A DNA stretch of 64,000 nucleotides from CAVYBY01 sp963766935 (GTDB lineage Bacteria > Actinomycetota > UBA4738 > HRBIN12): contig CAVYBY010000003.1 in NCBI GenBank assembly GCA_963766935.1, forward strand, positions 186,001 through 250,000. The letters are read 5' to 3'. This document shows, piece by piece, positions 56,910-64,000 of this stretch. The stretch's first letter is position 1; each line of letters opens with the position of its first letter. The position numbers and the translations under genes were made by a program. The notes below the pieces were generated by a model. It had not been told where the DNA came from. It saw only the letters and a program-made list of their open reading frames with translations, and searched no databases.

Positions 56910-57617
56910 TCAAGATGCGGCGCCTCTGGCTCGGTTGTCCCACGCGATCTCAGCATCGGATTTCCTCAGGTACAACGGGACGACATCGAACAGCGGGTCG
57001 TATTCCTCCCGCAAGAGGCGCGAGACGGCCAGCTCGACCAGCGCACCCGCATCTGGATGCGAGCGCGAGACGGACGCGAGCTCGACGCGGCTGCCCGGCG
57101 GCGAGAGGACATCGCGGTACAGCATGGCACCGTCCCCGACCAGCAACACGTCCTCGGGGCGGGCTTCCAGGTCGACCGCGAGATGCTCGGGGGACGAGAC
57201 GGCGTACTCGGTCTCGCGCATGACGCCCCCTGGGACCGCCCGGTAGGAGGCGCTGAAGATCTCGCCGCGACGGGCGTCGATGGCGGCCGTGATCGATCGA
57301 TGGGTGTGCCGGACCCCGTAGGCCAGCACGTCGAGGCTCGTCAGACCGACGATGGGCACACCGAGCGCCTGCGCCAGCGTCTTTCCCGTCTCGACGCCGA
57401 CCCGCAGACCCGTGAACAGACCCGGTCCGATGCCCACCGCGATCCCCCCGACCCGGTCGATCGAGCACCCCGACCAGGCGAGCAGCCGTTCCAGGAGCGG
57501 CGTCGCCATCTCCTGTCTGGCCGGACCCGCGACGGAGACGGTGGCCAGGATCTCCTGCTCGCCGCCGATCGCGACGCTCGTGCGCGGGGTGGACGTTTCG
57601 ATCCCGATCACGATCAT
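56910..57617 (-). CDS. tsaB: TsaB, t6A synthesis scaffold protein
   Basis: A 235-residue TsaD paralogue without the metal-binding His pair. It has IGIETSTPRTSVAIG at the N-terminus, GIAVGIGPGLFTGLRVGVETGKTLAQAL, and IDARRGEIFSASY. TsaB holds TsaD and TsaE together in the tRNA-modifying complex. ATG at 57617 overlaps the tsaE stop (ATGA). The C-terminus ends just before the rimI start. Confidence 0.93.
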   Translation of the reverse strand: MIVIGIETSTPRTSVAIGGEQEILATVSVAGPARQEMATPLLERLLAWSGCSIDRVGGIAVGIGPGLFTGLRVGVETGKTLAQALGVPIVGLTSLDVLAYGVRHTHRSITAAIDARRGEIFSASYRAVPGGVMRETEYAVSSPEHLAVDLEARPEDVLLVGDGAMLYRDVLSPPGSRVELASVSRSHPDAGALVELAVSRLLREEYDPLFDVVPLYLRKSDAEIAWDNRARGAAS

Positions 57618-58108
57618 GCGGGCATCGTCCACGGTTCGAGAGCGGCGGCCAGCCGGGTCCAGCGGTGTTCCCACGGCGAACCCGACCCGGTCAGCGCGAT
57701 TCGCCGGATCTCGGTCCCCCCGCCCGGGTCCTCCGAGGTGAGCTCGATCCGGAGCCGGTCCGCCGGCAGCTCGTCTTCGACCGCGTCGCCCCACTCCACC
57801 AGCAGGACACCGTCGCGCCCGGCCTCGTCCAGGCCGAGATGGATGACCTCGCCCACCCGCTCCAACCGGAAGACGTCGGCGTGGATCACCGGAAGCCGGC
57901 CCGAGTACTCCCGGACGAGCGTGAAGGTCGGGGAGGTGACGCGCTCGGCGATCCCGAGGCCGCGGCCGACCCCCTGAACGAGCGTGGTCTTGCCCGCCCC
58001 GAGCTCACCGGTCAGCACGACCACGTCGCCGGCGTCGAGGAGCCCGGCGAGCCGCTCGCCCACGCTCCGCGTCTCGTCGGGGGTCGCCGTCCGCACGAGC
58101 ACGCGCAT
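57614..58108 (-). CDS. tsaE: TsaE, t6A synthesis ATPase
   Basis: A 164-residue P-loop ATPase of the t6A complex with Walker A GELGAGKTTLVQGVGRGLG, SPTFTLVREYSG and a Walker B-like VLLVEWGD. The C-terminal about 35 residues (from TEIRRIALTG) extend past the usual fold end. ATG at 58108 immediately follows the stop of the uracil-DNA glycosylase gene, so the two are coupled. Confidence 0.93.
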   Translation of the reverse strand: MRVLVRTATPDETRSVGERLAGLLDAGDVVVLTGELGAGKTTLVQGVGRGLGIAERVTSPTFTLVREYSGRLPVIHADVFRLERVGEVIHLGLDEAGRDGVLLVEWGDAVEDELPADRLRIELTSEDPGGGTEIRRIALTGSGSPWEHRWTRLAAALEPWTMPA

Positions 58109-58762
58109 CTAGAACAGCCCGAGCTGCTCGTCGGCCGCTTCGCCGAGCACGATCGTCCGCCCCTCGAGCCGCTGAGACGCTTCGGCCGGCGGGGCCGTGC
58201 GAAGCTGCTCGAGCGTAGCCCTGATGAGCTCGAAGTCCGCCCTGAGATCGTGCCCTTGGGCGCTGTCCTCGCCGCCGCCACGCAGGATCGCTGCCGGGTG
58301 GAACGTCGGGATGACCTTCCGGCCGTGCCAGTCGTAGACCCGGCCCCGCATCCTCGTGATCCCGACCTTCGTGTCGAGCACGAACTTGGTCGCGAAATTG
58401 CCGAGCGTGACGAGCAGCCTCGGCTGGATCAGCGAGACCTGCTCCACGAGCCACGGCGTGCATGCCTCGATTTCGTCCGGCATCGGATCGCGGTTGCCCG
58501 GCGGGCGGCACTTGATGACGTTCGCCACGTAGACCTCGGACCGGGGAAGGCCGATGCCTCCGAGCATCCCGTTGAGCAACTGGCCGGCCGCTCCGACGAA
58601 GGGTTCCCCCTGACGGTCCTCGTGGAGCCCGGGGGCCTCACCGATGAACATCAGGTCGGCCTGCGGGTTCCCGACCCCGAACACCACCTGGGTCCGGCCC
58701 GCCGCCAGGCCGCACTTCGTGCACGACGCGGCCTCGGCCGCGGCCTCCGCGAGCGACCTCAT
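58109..58762 (-). CDS. Type-4 uracil-DNA glycosylase (4Fe-4S)
   Basis: A 217-residue glycosylase that removes uracil from DNA. Cys14 and Cys17 (CTKCGLA), with two further cysteines in IKCRPPGNRDP and IEACTPWL, give the 4Fe-4S cluster of family 4. IGEAPGLHEDRQGEPFVGAAGQLL is the catalytic region, FATKFVL and TFHPAAIL complete the active site. ATG at 58762 overlaps the stop of the P1 peptidase gene (ATGA). The C-terminal about 30 residues are polar and variable. DNA repair is not functionally linked to its t6A neighbours. Confidence 0.93.
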   Translation of the reverse strand: MRSLAEAAAEAASCTKCGLAAGRTQVVFGVGNPQADLMFIGEAPGLHEDRQGEPFVGAAGQLLNGMLGGIGLPRSEVYVANVIKCRPPGNRDPMPDEIEACTPWLVEQVSLIQPRLLVTLGNFATKFVLDTKVGITRMRGRVYDWHGRKVIPTFHPAAILRGGGEDSAQGHDLRADFELIRATLEQLRTAPPAEASQRLEGRTIVLGEAADEQLGLF

Positions 58763-59724
58763 GCGTCGGCACCCTCGTGCGATGTGGGTCGGCCCATGTT
58801 CGGAACTCCGCCCAGTCCCTCGGCCAAAAGCACCGCCCGCCGGATCGCCCGGGCCGCGGCATCCATTGCCAAGGAGTCCATCTCCGCGGCGTCGACCTCG
58901 CCGGTGGCAAGAGCGAACGCCGTATCTCCGTCCCATAGCGTATGCGCCGGACGCACCGCCTGCGCTACGCCGTCCTGGGCCGCGCCGGCGAGCCGGTGGC
59001 AGCCCTCCTTCGACAACCGGGCGTTGGTGGCGACCACCACGAGCGTCGTGTTCGTTCGCGGCACCGCGTGCGAGGCCGTCCCCGGGGCGGCCCGGCTTCC
59101 CGCCAGGACCTCGCCGTCCTCGCCGACGACCTCGCCGAGCGCGTTCACGGCGGCGAGCGCGCCGACGACGAGGGCGCCGCGGCGGACGGAGGCCGTCCCG
59201 ATGCCCCCTTTGACCGCGAACGCCGGATCCGGGAGCTTCGCGACGGTGGCCCCCGTGCCGGCGCCGACGCTGCCCTCGTCGACCGGCCCGTCCGTGGCCG
59301 CCTCACACGCGGCGGCACCGTCTCCGGGCCCGGGGTGGGCCGCGGGGTCGCCGACGCCCAGATCGAACAGCACCGCCGCCGGCACGATCGGCACGCGGGC
59401 CGGACCAGTGTCGAACCCGATCCCCCGCGACTCGAGCCAGCGCGCAACGCCGTCGGCCACGGCCAGCCCGAATGCGCTGCCGCCCGCAAGGACGACGGCG
59501 TGCACCTCGTTGACGAGCGTCCCCGGGCGAAGCGCGTCGGTTTCGCGCGTGCCGGGGGCACCGCCGCGGACATCGACGGACCCGACCGCCTGTGGTGGGC
59601 AGAGCACCACGGTGCAACCGGTGACGCCGGCGAGATCGGTGGTGTGGCCGACGCGGATGCCCGCCACGTCGGTGATCGAGCCGGCGGGAGCCGGCTCGGG
59701 CAGGGCAGGACGAGGGGCGTTCAC
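58759..59724 (-). CDS. P1 family peptidase (DmpA/S58-like)
   Basis: A 321-residue member of the self-processing aminopeptidase family S58. It begins GSITDVAGIRVGHTTDLAGVTGCTVVLCP and has GGAPGTRETDALRPG. VVLAGGSAFGLAVADGVARWLE is followed by DEGSVGAGTGATVAKL, and NTTLVVVATNARLSK comes near the processed strand where the nucleophile lies. Substrates are unknown; D-aminopeptidase or beta-aminopeptidase activity occurs in the family. GTG at 59724 overlaps the alr stop (GTGA). Coupling to alanine racemase makes D-amino acid peptides an attractive guess. Confidence 0.87.
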   Translation of the reverse strand: MNAPRPALPEPAPAGSITDVAGIRVGHTTDLAGVTGCTVVLCPPQAVGSVDVRGGAPGTRETDALRPGTLVNEVHAVVLAGGSAFGLAVADGVARWLESRGIGFDTGPARVPIVPAAVLFDLGVGDPAAHPGPGDGAAACEAATDGPVDEGSVGAGTGATVAKLPDPAFAVKGGIGTASVRRGALVVGALAAVNALGEVVGEDGEVLAGSRAAPGTASHAVPRTNTTLVVVATNARLSKEGCHRLAGAAQDGVAQAVRPAHTLWDGDTAFALATGEVDAAEMDSLAMDAAARAIRRAVLLAEGLGGVPNMGRPTSHEGADA

Positions 59725-60815
59725 GGGCGGTGCTCTCTCGGCACTCGCGGTCCGATCCTGCTCACGATCTCGTATGCGATGGTCCCCGCGGCCTCGCCGA
59801 GGTCGGCCGCCGTGAGCGTTTCCCCGCCCTGCGTCCCGATGAGCACCACTTCCTCGCCGGGCTCGGGCTCGAGATCGCCGCAGTCAACGATCAGCGCGTC
59901 CATGGCGACCGTGCCGGCGATCCGGTGGCGGCGCCCGCGCACCAGGACCTCCGCCCGCGACGACGCCGGGCGCGGGTAGCCGTCCGCGTAGCCGACCGGC
60001 ACGGTCGCCACCCACCCGTCGGCCTCCAGCCGGTATCGGTGTCCGTACGAGACGGCGGTCCCCGCGGGCAGCCGCCTGACGGAGGCGACGGCCGACCGCC
60101 ACGACAGGGCCGGCCGCAGACCGAGCCCCGCGCCGAGACCGGATCCCGGTTCGATGCCGTAGAGGGCGATCCCCGGGCGGACCAGATCCAGGTGCGACTC
60201 CGGGAACAGGATGGTCGCCGCGCTGTTCGCCGCGTGCAGAAGCCGCGGCTCGATCCCGGCGGTCCGGACCGCCTCGGCGGCGGCCAGAAACAGGTCGAGC
60301 TGGGCCCGCGTGGTGTCGGGATCCTCCTCGGAGCGGGCGAAGTGCGTCCAGAGGCCCTCGACCTGGAGCCCGGCCGCGGTCACCGCTGTCGCGAACTCGA
60401 CCGCCCGCTCGGGCGGCCACACCCCCCCGCGGTGCATCCCGGTGTCGATCTCGAGGTGCACGGTCCCGCGGCCGCCCGCGGCGATGAGCCGTGCGAGGGC
60501 GCCCTGGGTGTGGAGCGTCGGCGTCAGGCGGGCGGCGAGCGCATCTCGCTCCGCGCCGGGCGGGGTCTCCGCCAGAACCAGGATCGGGGCGTCGATGCCG
60601 GCGGCACGCAGGGCCAGGCCCTCCTCGACGAGCGCCACACCGAGCCAGCTCGCTCCCGCCGAGAGCGCGGCCGTCGCCACCGGGACGGCGCCGTGACCAT
60701 AGGCATCGGCCTTGACCACGGCCATCACCTCGGCGCCGGCCGGCTTGAGGGTCTCGAGGTTGCTCCGGATCGCGCTCAGATCCACCTCCACGAGCGTCGG
60801 GCGAAACAAGCTCAC
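59721..60815 (-). CDS. alr: Alanine racemase
   Basis: A 364-residue PLP enzyme making D-alanine for peptidoglycan. The PLP Lys is in VVKADAYGHGA near residue 35. LEIDTGMHRGGVWP, LWTHFARSEEDP, AANSAATIL, RPGIALYG and TAVSYGHRYRLEADGWVATVPVGYADGYPR follow in order (shown here as separate landmarks). GTG at 60815 overlaps the nnr stop (GTGA). The order nnr, alr, tsaE is that of actinobacteria. Confidence 0.95.
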   Translation of the reverse strand: MSLFRPTLVEVDLSAIRSNLETLKPAGAEVMAVVKADAYGHGAVPVATAALSAGASWLGVALVEEGLALRAAGIDAPILVLAETPPGAERDALAARLTPTLHTQGALARLIAAGGRGTVHLEIDTGMHRGGVWPPERAVEFATAVTAAGLQVEGLWTHFARSEEDPDTTRAQLDLFLAAAEAVRTAGIEPRLLHAANSAATILFPESHLDLVRPGIALYGIEPGSGLGAGLGLRPALSWRSAVASVRRLPAGTAVSYGHRYRLEADGWVATVPVGYADGYPRPASSRAEVLVRGRRHRIAGTVAMDALIVDCGDLEPEPGEEVVLIGTQGGETLTAADLGEAAGTIAYEIVSRIGPRVPREHRP

Positions 60816-62341
60816 ACGCCCTCGACGTTCTCGATCGCGTCCGGGATCCGGTCCACCACGTCGCCGGCCAGGGTGCTCTCCCCGGTGCGAAGTCCGGCCA
60901 GCACGCCGGAGAGGCCGTGGAGGTAGGCGCCGGCCCAGGCGGCCTCGACACCGGTCAGCCCGCGCGCGAGCAGTCCGCCGACGATGCCGGTCAAGACGTC
61001 GCCGGTCCCGGCCGTGGCGAGCACGGGGCTCCCCGTGGGATTCACGTGGATCGTCCCGCCGGGCGTCGCGATGACCGACCGGCTTCCCTTCAGCAGCACC
61101 GTCGCCCCCGTCCGCCCGGCGAGCCGGCGCACCTCGGATGGACGGTCGGACTCGATCTCGCGAGGCGCCGCCCCGCTGAGCCGGCCGAACTCGCCGAGAT
61201 GCGGCGTCAGCACCGCCTCCGCCGGCGCGCTCCTGAGCTCGTCCGCGCGGCCGGCGAATGCGTTCAACCCGTCGGCGTCCAGCACGAGCGGCACCTCGCA
61301 TCGCTGCACGAGATCCCGGACGAACGCGGAGGTCTCGTCGCCGGCCGTCAGCCCGGGACCGATCGCGAGCGCGTCCGCGCGCTCGAGCGCCTCGAGCACG
61401 GCACCCGTTGCGCCGGCCGCCACCGTTCCCCGATCGGTCTCCGGCAGCGGCACGAACACCGCCTCGGTGATGGCCCCCTGGACGATCGGGAGCACGCTTG
61501 CGGGTGTGGCGACGACGACCAGCCCGGCGCCGGCGCGCCCGGCCGCCGACGCGATCAGACGTACCGCCCCCGTCATGCCGCGGGATCCCGCCACCACGAC
61601 CACCACGCCGGATGCCCGCTTGTGGCTGTCGACGGACCGCGACGGCAGCACGGCCGCGACGTCGGACGGTTCGGTCAGCCACATGTCGGGCCGGATGAGA
61701 TCGGCCGGGAATCCGATGTCGACGACCCGGATGGTGCCCGCACGCTCGGCGCCGGGCAGCAGAACCGCTCCGACCTTGGCCGCGCCGAACGTCACGGTCA
61801 TCTCCGCCCACACCGCGTCGCCCTCGACCGCGCCCGTGGCGCCGTTCACGCCGGAGGGAATGTCGGCGGCGATGACGGGGGCCGGGGAGGCGTTGATCGC
61901 CTCGATCGCCGCTGCCCACGCATCCTCGGCGATGCCCCGGAACCCGGTTCCGAAGATCGCGTCGACCGCCACGTCCGCCCGGTGCAACTCACGCTCGAGA
62001 CGAACCGGCGAGAACGGCCGGACCGTCACGCCGGCTTCCGCCAGCCGCGCGACGTTCGCCGACGCCGGGTCGCGCAGCTCCTCGGGAGGCTCCAGCAGGT
62101 GCACGGAAACGCGCATGCCCCGGCTCGCCAAGATGCGCGCGGCCACGAGCCCGTCGCCGCCGTTGTTCCCCTTCCCGCACACGACCGCGGCCCGGCGTCC
62201 GTAGACGCCGCCGCACAGATCGACGGCGGCGCGCGCGACGGCGCGTCCCGCCCGTTCCATGAGGAGGTCCGCGGCGATGCCGCGTGCCTGCGTCTCGCGA
62301 TCCAGCGTCGCCGCCTGGTCGGGTGAAAGGACCGGTTTCAT
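60812..62341 (-). CDS. nnr: Bifunctional NAD(P)HX epimerase / dehydratase
   Basis: A 509-residue fusion that repairs hydrated NAD(P)H. The N-terminal epimerase (1 to about 215) has AADLLMERAGRAVA, VCGKGNNGGDGLVAAR and FGTGFRG, ADIPSGVNGATG. The C-terminal ADP-dependent dehydratase has GVVVVVAGSRGMTGAVRL, LVLDADGLNAFAG, TPHLGEFGRL and VLATAGTGDVLTGIVGGLL. ATG at 62341 overlaps the acpS stop (ATGA). It lies between acpS and alr as in other actinobacteria. Confidence 0.95.
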   Translation of the reverse strand: MKPVLSPDQAATLDRETQARGIAADLLMERAGRAVARAAVDLCGGVYGRRAAVVCGKGNNGGDGLVAARILASRGMRVSVHLLEPPEELRDPASANVARLAEAGVTVRPFSPVRLERELHRADVAVDAIFGTGFRGIAEDAWAAAIEAINASPAPVIAADIPSGVNGATGAVEGDAVWAEMTVTFGAAKVGAVLLPGAERAGTIRVVDIGFPADLIRPDMWLTEPSDVAAVLPSRSVDSHKRASGVVVVVAGSRGMTGAVRLIASAAGRAGAGLVVVATPASVLPIVQGAITEAVFVPLPETDRGTVAAGATGAVLEALERADALAIGPGLTAGDETSAFVRDLVQRCEVPLVLDADGLNAFAGRADELRSAPAEAVLTPHLGEFGRLSGAAPREIESDRPSEVRRLAGRTGATVLLKGSRSVIATPGGTIHVNPTGSPVLATAGTGDVLTGIVGGLLARGLTGVEAAWAGAYLHGLSGVLAGLRTGESTLAGDVVDRIPDAIENVEGV

Positions 62342-62727
62342 CGGGCGCCGCCCTCGTCGTGGACGGCTACGGCGAACGCGATCGCGTTCGTCCGCTCGTG
62401 CGTCACGGTGATCAGGACGCGCGAGATGCCCAGCTCATCGGCGCGCCGGCGCGCCCCGCCCGCCAGGACGATCCCCGGCGCCCCCGACGGTGCCCGCGCG
62501 ACGCTGATGTCCTGCCAGAGCTTGCCGCGGTAGCCACCCAGCGCCTTGATCACGGCCTCGCGCGCCGCGAACCGGCCGGCGTAGGACTCCGCGGGCCGCG
62601 CCTTGCCGTCGCAATAGGCGATCTCCCCGGGGGTGAACACCCGGGCCCGCATGCTCGGATGGCGCGCCAGGGCGCGCTCCATGCGATCGATCTCGCACAG
62701 GTCGACCCCGAGCCCGAGAATCTCCAC
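62338..62727 (-). CDS. acpS: Holo-[acyl-carrier-protein] synthase
   Basis: A 129-residue AcpS that attaches phosphopantetheine to acyl carrier protein. It has GLGVDLCEIDRMERAL with the metal Asp, RFAAREAVIKALGG with the metal Glu, and the C-terminal ISRVLITVTHERTNAIAFAV. The start is GTG at 62727 without SD and with a TAGCCT hexamer six bases upstream, so it seems to have its own leaderless promoter in the 49-base gap after glmS. It heads the run down to tsaD and the epimerase. Confidence 0.95.
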   Translation of the reverse strand: MEILGLGVDLCEIDRMERALARHPSMRARVFTPGEIAYCDGKARPAESYAGRFAAREAVIKALGGYRGKLWQDISVARAPSGAPGIVLAGGARRRADELGISRVLITVTHERTNAIAFAVAVHDEGGAR

Positions 62728-62733
62728 GACCGA

Positions 62734-62739
62734 AGGCTA
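62734..62739 (-). promoter_or_regulatory. -10-like hexamer, probable leaderless start of the acpS-tsaD unit
   Basis: TAGCCT on the minus strand ends six bases before the acpS GTG in the glmS-acpS gap. Confidence 0.5.
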
Positions 62740-62776
62740 GCCGGGACCGGCCCGGACCGGCCCGCAGGGGAGGCTC

Positions 62777-64000
62777 CTACTCGACCGTGACCGACTTGGC
62801 CAGGTTGCGGGGGCGGTCGACGTCGCACCCTCGAAGCTTGGCGACGTGGTAGGCGAACAGCTGCAGCGGCACGGTGACGGTCACCGGCGACAGCAGCTCG
62901 GAGGTCGCCGGAACCTCCAGGACGTGGTCGGCGACGTCGCCGATCCGGTCGTCGCCCTCGGTCGCGATCGCGATGACTTCGGCGCCCCTGGCCTTCACCT
63001 CCTGGATGTTCGAGAGCATCTTCGGGTAGACGTGGCATGCCGTGGCGACGGCCACGACCAGCACGCCCTCCTCCACGAGGGCGATCGGTCCGTGCTTGAG
63101 CTCCCCCGCCGGGTACCCCTCGGCGTGGATGTAGCTGATCTCTTTGAGCTTCAACGCGCCTTCGAGCGCCGCCGGATAGCCGGTGTGCCGACCCAGGAAG
63201 AACGCGTCGCTCCGGTCGCGGTACCGCTCGGCCAGCTCGCGCGTGCGGGGCTCGAGCGCCACCGCACGGCGGACCTTGTCCGGCAGCTCGTTCAGCTGGC
63301 TCAACACCTCCGCGATCTCCTCGCCGAACATCGCGCCGCGGACCTGCGCCAGATACAACGCGACGAGGTACTGCGACACCATCTGGGTGGCGAAGGTCTT
63401 GGTCGCGGCGACGCCGATCTCGGGGCCGGCGTGGGTGTACAAGACGCCGTCGGCCTCTCTGGCAAGCGACGAGCCGACGGTGTTCGTGACGGCAATGACG
63501 GGCGATCCCTGATGCTTGGCATGGCGCGCGGCCTCGAGCGTGTCGATGGTTTCGCCGGACTGGCTGACGGCGAGCGTCAGCGTGTCGGGTCCGAGAACGG
63601 GGTCCCGGTAGCGAAACTCGCTGGCAACGTCGGTCTCGACGGGAAGCCGGGTCCAGTGCTCGATCGCGTACTTGGCCACGAGACCCGAGTGAAACGCCGT
63701 GCCGCAGGCGACGACGAACACCTTGGAGACCTCGCGCAGGACGTCGTCGCTGATGTGCAGCTCGTCCAAGACGAGCCGGCCGCCGACTCCCCGCCCGACG
63801 AGGGTGTCCCGGATGGCGGCGGGCTGCTCGTCGATCTCCTTGCGCATGAAGTCGTCGTAGCCGCCCTTTTGCGCCTCGTCGACGTTCCAGTCGATCGTGA
63901 CCGGCTCGGGCCGTACCGGCTCGCCGGCAAGATCCGTGAATGCGGCACCGTCGCGATCGATCACCACGACCGTTCCCTCATCCAGCGGGATGACGCTGGT
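62777..64000 (-). CDS. glmS: Glutamine-fructose-6-phosphate aminotransferase, C-terminal part
   Basis: The last 407 residues of GlmS, which makes glucosamine 6-phosphate for peptidoglycan and other amino sugars; the N-terminal glutaminase (about 200 residues) lies beyond the window edge and the frame is still open at 64000. DFMRKEIDEQPAAI marks the linker. The two SIS domains carry ACGTAFHSGLVAKY, SQSGETIDTLEA, GRHTGYPAALEGALKLKEI, and EGYPAGELKHGPIAL. The end is the invariant DRPRNLAKSVTVE. Confidence 0.96.
   Translation of the reverse strand, partial: TSVIPLDEGTVVVIDRDGAAFTDLAGEPVRPEPVTIDWNVDEAQKGGYDDFMRKEIDEQPAAIRDTLVGRGVGGRLVLDELHISDDVLREVSKVFVVACGTAFHSGLVAKYAIEHWTRLPVETDVASEFRYRDPVLGPDTLTLAVSQSGETIDTLEAARHAKHQGSPVIAVTNTVGSSLAREADGVLYTHAGPEIGVAATKTFATQMVSQYLVALYLAQVRGAMFGEEIAEVLSQLNELPDKVRRAVALEPRTRELAERYRDRSDAFFLGRHTGYPAALEGALKLKEISYIHAEGYPAGELKHGPIALVEEGVLVVAVATACHVYPKMLSNIQEVKARGAEVIAIATEGDDRIGDVADHVLEVPATSELLSPVTVTVPLQLFAYHVAKLRGCDVDRPRNLAKSVTVE

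Noticed and set aside
1..64000. tRNA or rRNA genes, CRISPR arrays, insertion sequences or prophage genes
   Set aside because: None was seen on reading both strands; I cannot run tRNAscan or a repeat finder, so a single cryptic tRNA in a gap is not strictly excluded.

Overview
The window is very GC-rich and densely packed, with many 1- or 4-base gene overlaps (ATGA, GTGA and, twice, CTGA). It looks like a chromosomal segment of an actinomycete-type bacterium (Actinomycetota), probably an uncultured or deeply branching one. The support is gene content and order: pcrA-sucC-sucD-(PerM-like)-purN-purH, and glmS-acpS-nnr-alr-tsaE-tsaB-rimI-tsaD ... groES-groEL ... guaB3-guaA, which are the neighbourhoods I recall from Mycobacterium and Streptomyces. 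Further support comes from a GuaB3-type IMP dehydrogenase-related protein, a DUF222/HNH (13E12-type) protein under an actinobacterial LexA box, a class E-like sortase and a CIRCE element in front of groES. I see no rRNA, tRNA, CRISPR array, insertion sequence or prophage. No stretch longer than about 275 bases lacks a gene.

Region 1 (1-24.9 kb) is central metabolism: the end of a succinate dehydrogenase anchor gene, sdhA-sdhB, an NAD-type isocitrate dehydrogenase, malate dehydrogenase with a tiny Cys-rich partner, a second isocitrate-dehydrogenase-like gene, citrate synthase, folD-metF, purN-purH, sucC-sucD with a PerM-like membrane protein, a stand-alone B12-binding mutase subunit and the helicase gene pcrA. 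Set among these are an SOS-controlled DUF222/HNH gene, a large adenylate cyclase/ATPase regulator, a secreted collagen-like protein, two small VOC proteins and two zinc-ribbon proteins. One of the latter carries a duplicated module I do not recognise.

Region 2 (24.9-42.8 kb) mixes backbone genes (guaA, guaB3, groES, groEL) with accessory ones: two tandem secreted beta-propeller proteins, a sortase, a secreted LamG/FN3-type protein, a trehalose-type glycosyltransferase, adenylylsulfate kinase coupled to an alkaline-phosphatase-superfamily enzyme, an ABC exporter, a Leu/Phe/Val-type dehydrogenase and a PAPS-type sulfotransferase.

Region 3 (43.0-55.4 kb) is an accessory surface-polysaccharide island sitting between groES and tsaD, which are adjacent in the actinobacteria I recall. 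It holds a large secreted propeller/malectin protein, a Wzx-type flippase, two sulfotransferases, an O-antigen-ligase/polymerase-type gene that is frameshifted here, a GT2 glycosyltransferase, a fused Wzz/tyrosine-kinase chain-length regulator, a GH26-like secreted protein and a sugar-nucleotide epimerase. With cysC at 34.4 kb and three sulfotransferases, the simplest reading is a Wzx/Wzy-type exopolysaccharide that may be sulfated. Region 4 (55.4-64 kb) is one minus-strand housekeeping run: glmS (cut by the window end), acpS, nnr, alr, a P1-family peptidase, a type-4 uracil-DNA glycosylase, tsaE, tsaB, rimI and tsaD.

Regulation visible in the bases: a sigma-70-like promoter with a perfect LexA box inside it (HNH gene), a sigma-70-like promoter abutting a perfect CIRCE (groES), a 9-bp perfect inverted repeat around the pcrA promoter and start codon, and a recurring TANNNT hexamer 6-9 bases before the start codon of at least ten genes, which suggests widespread leaderless transcription.
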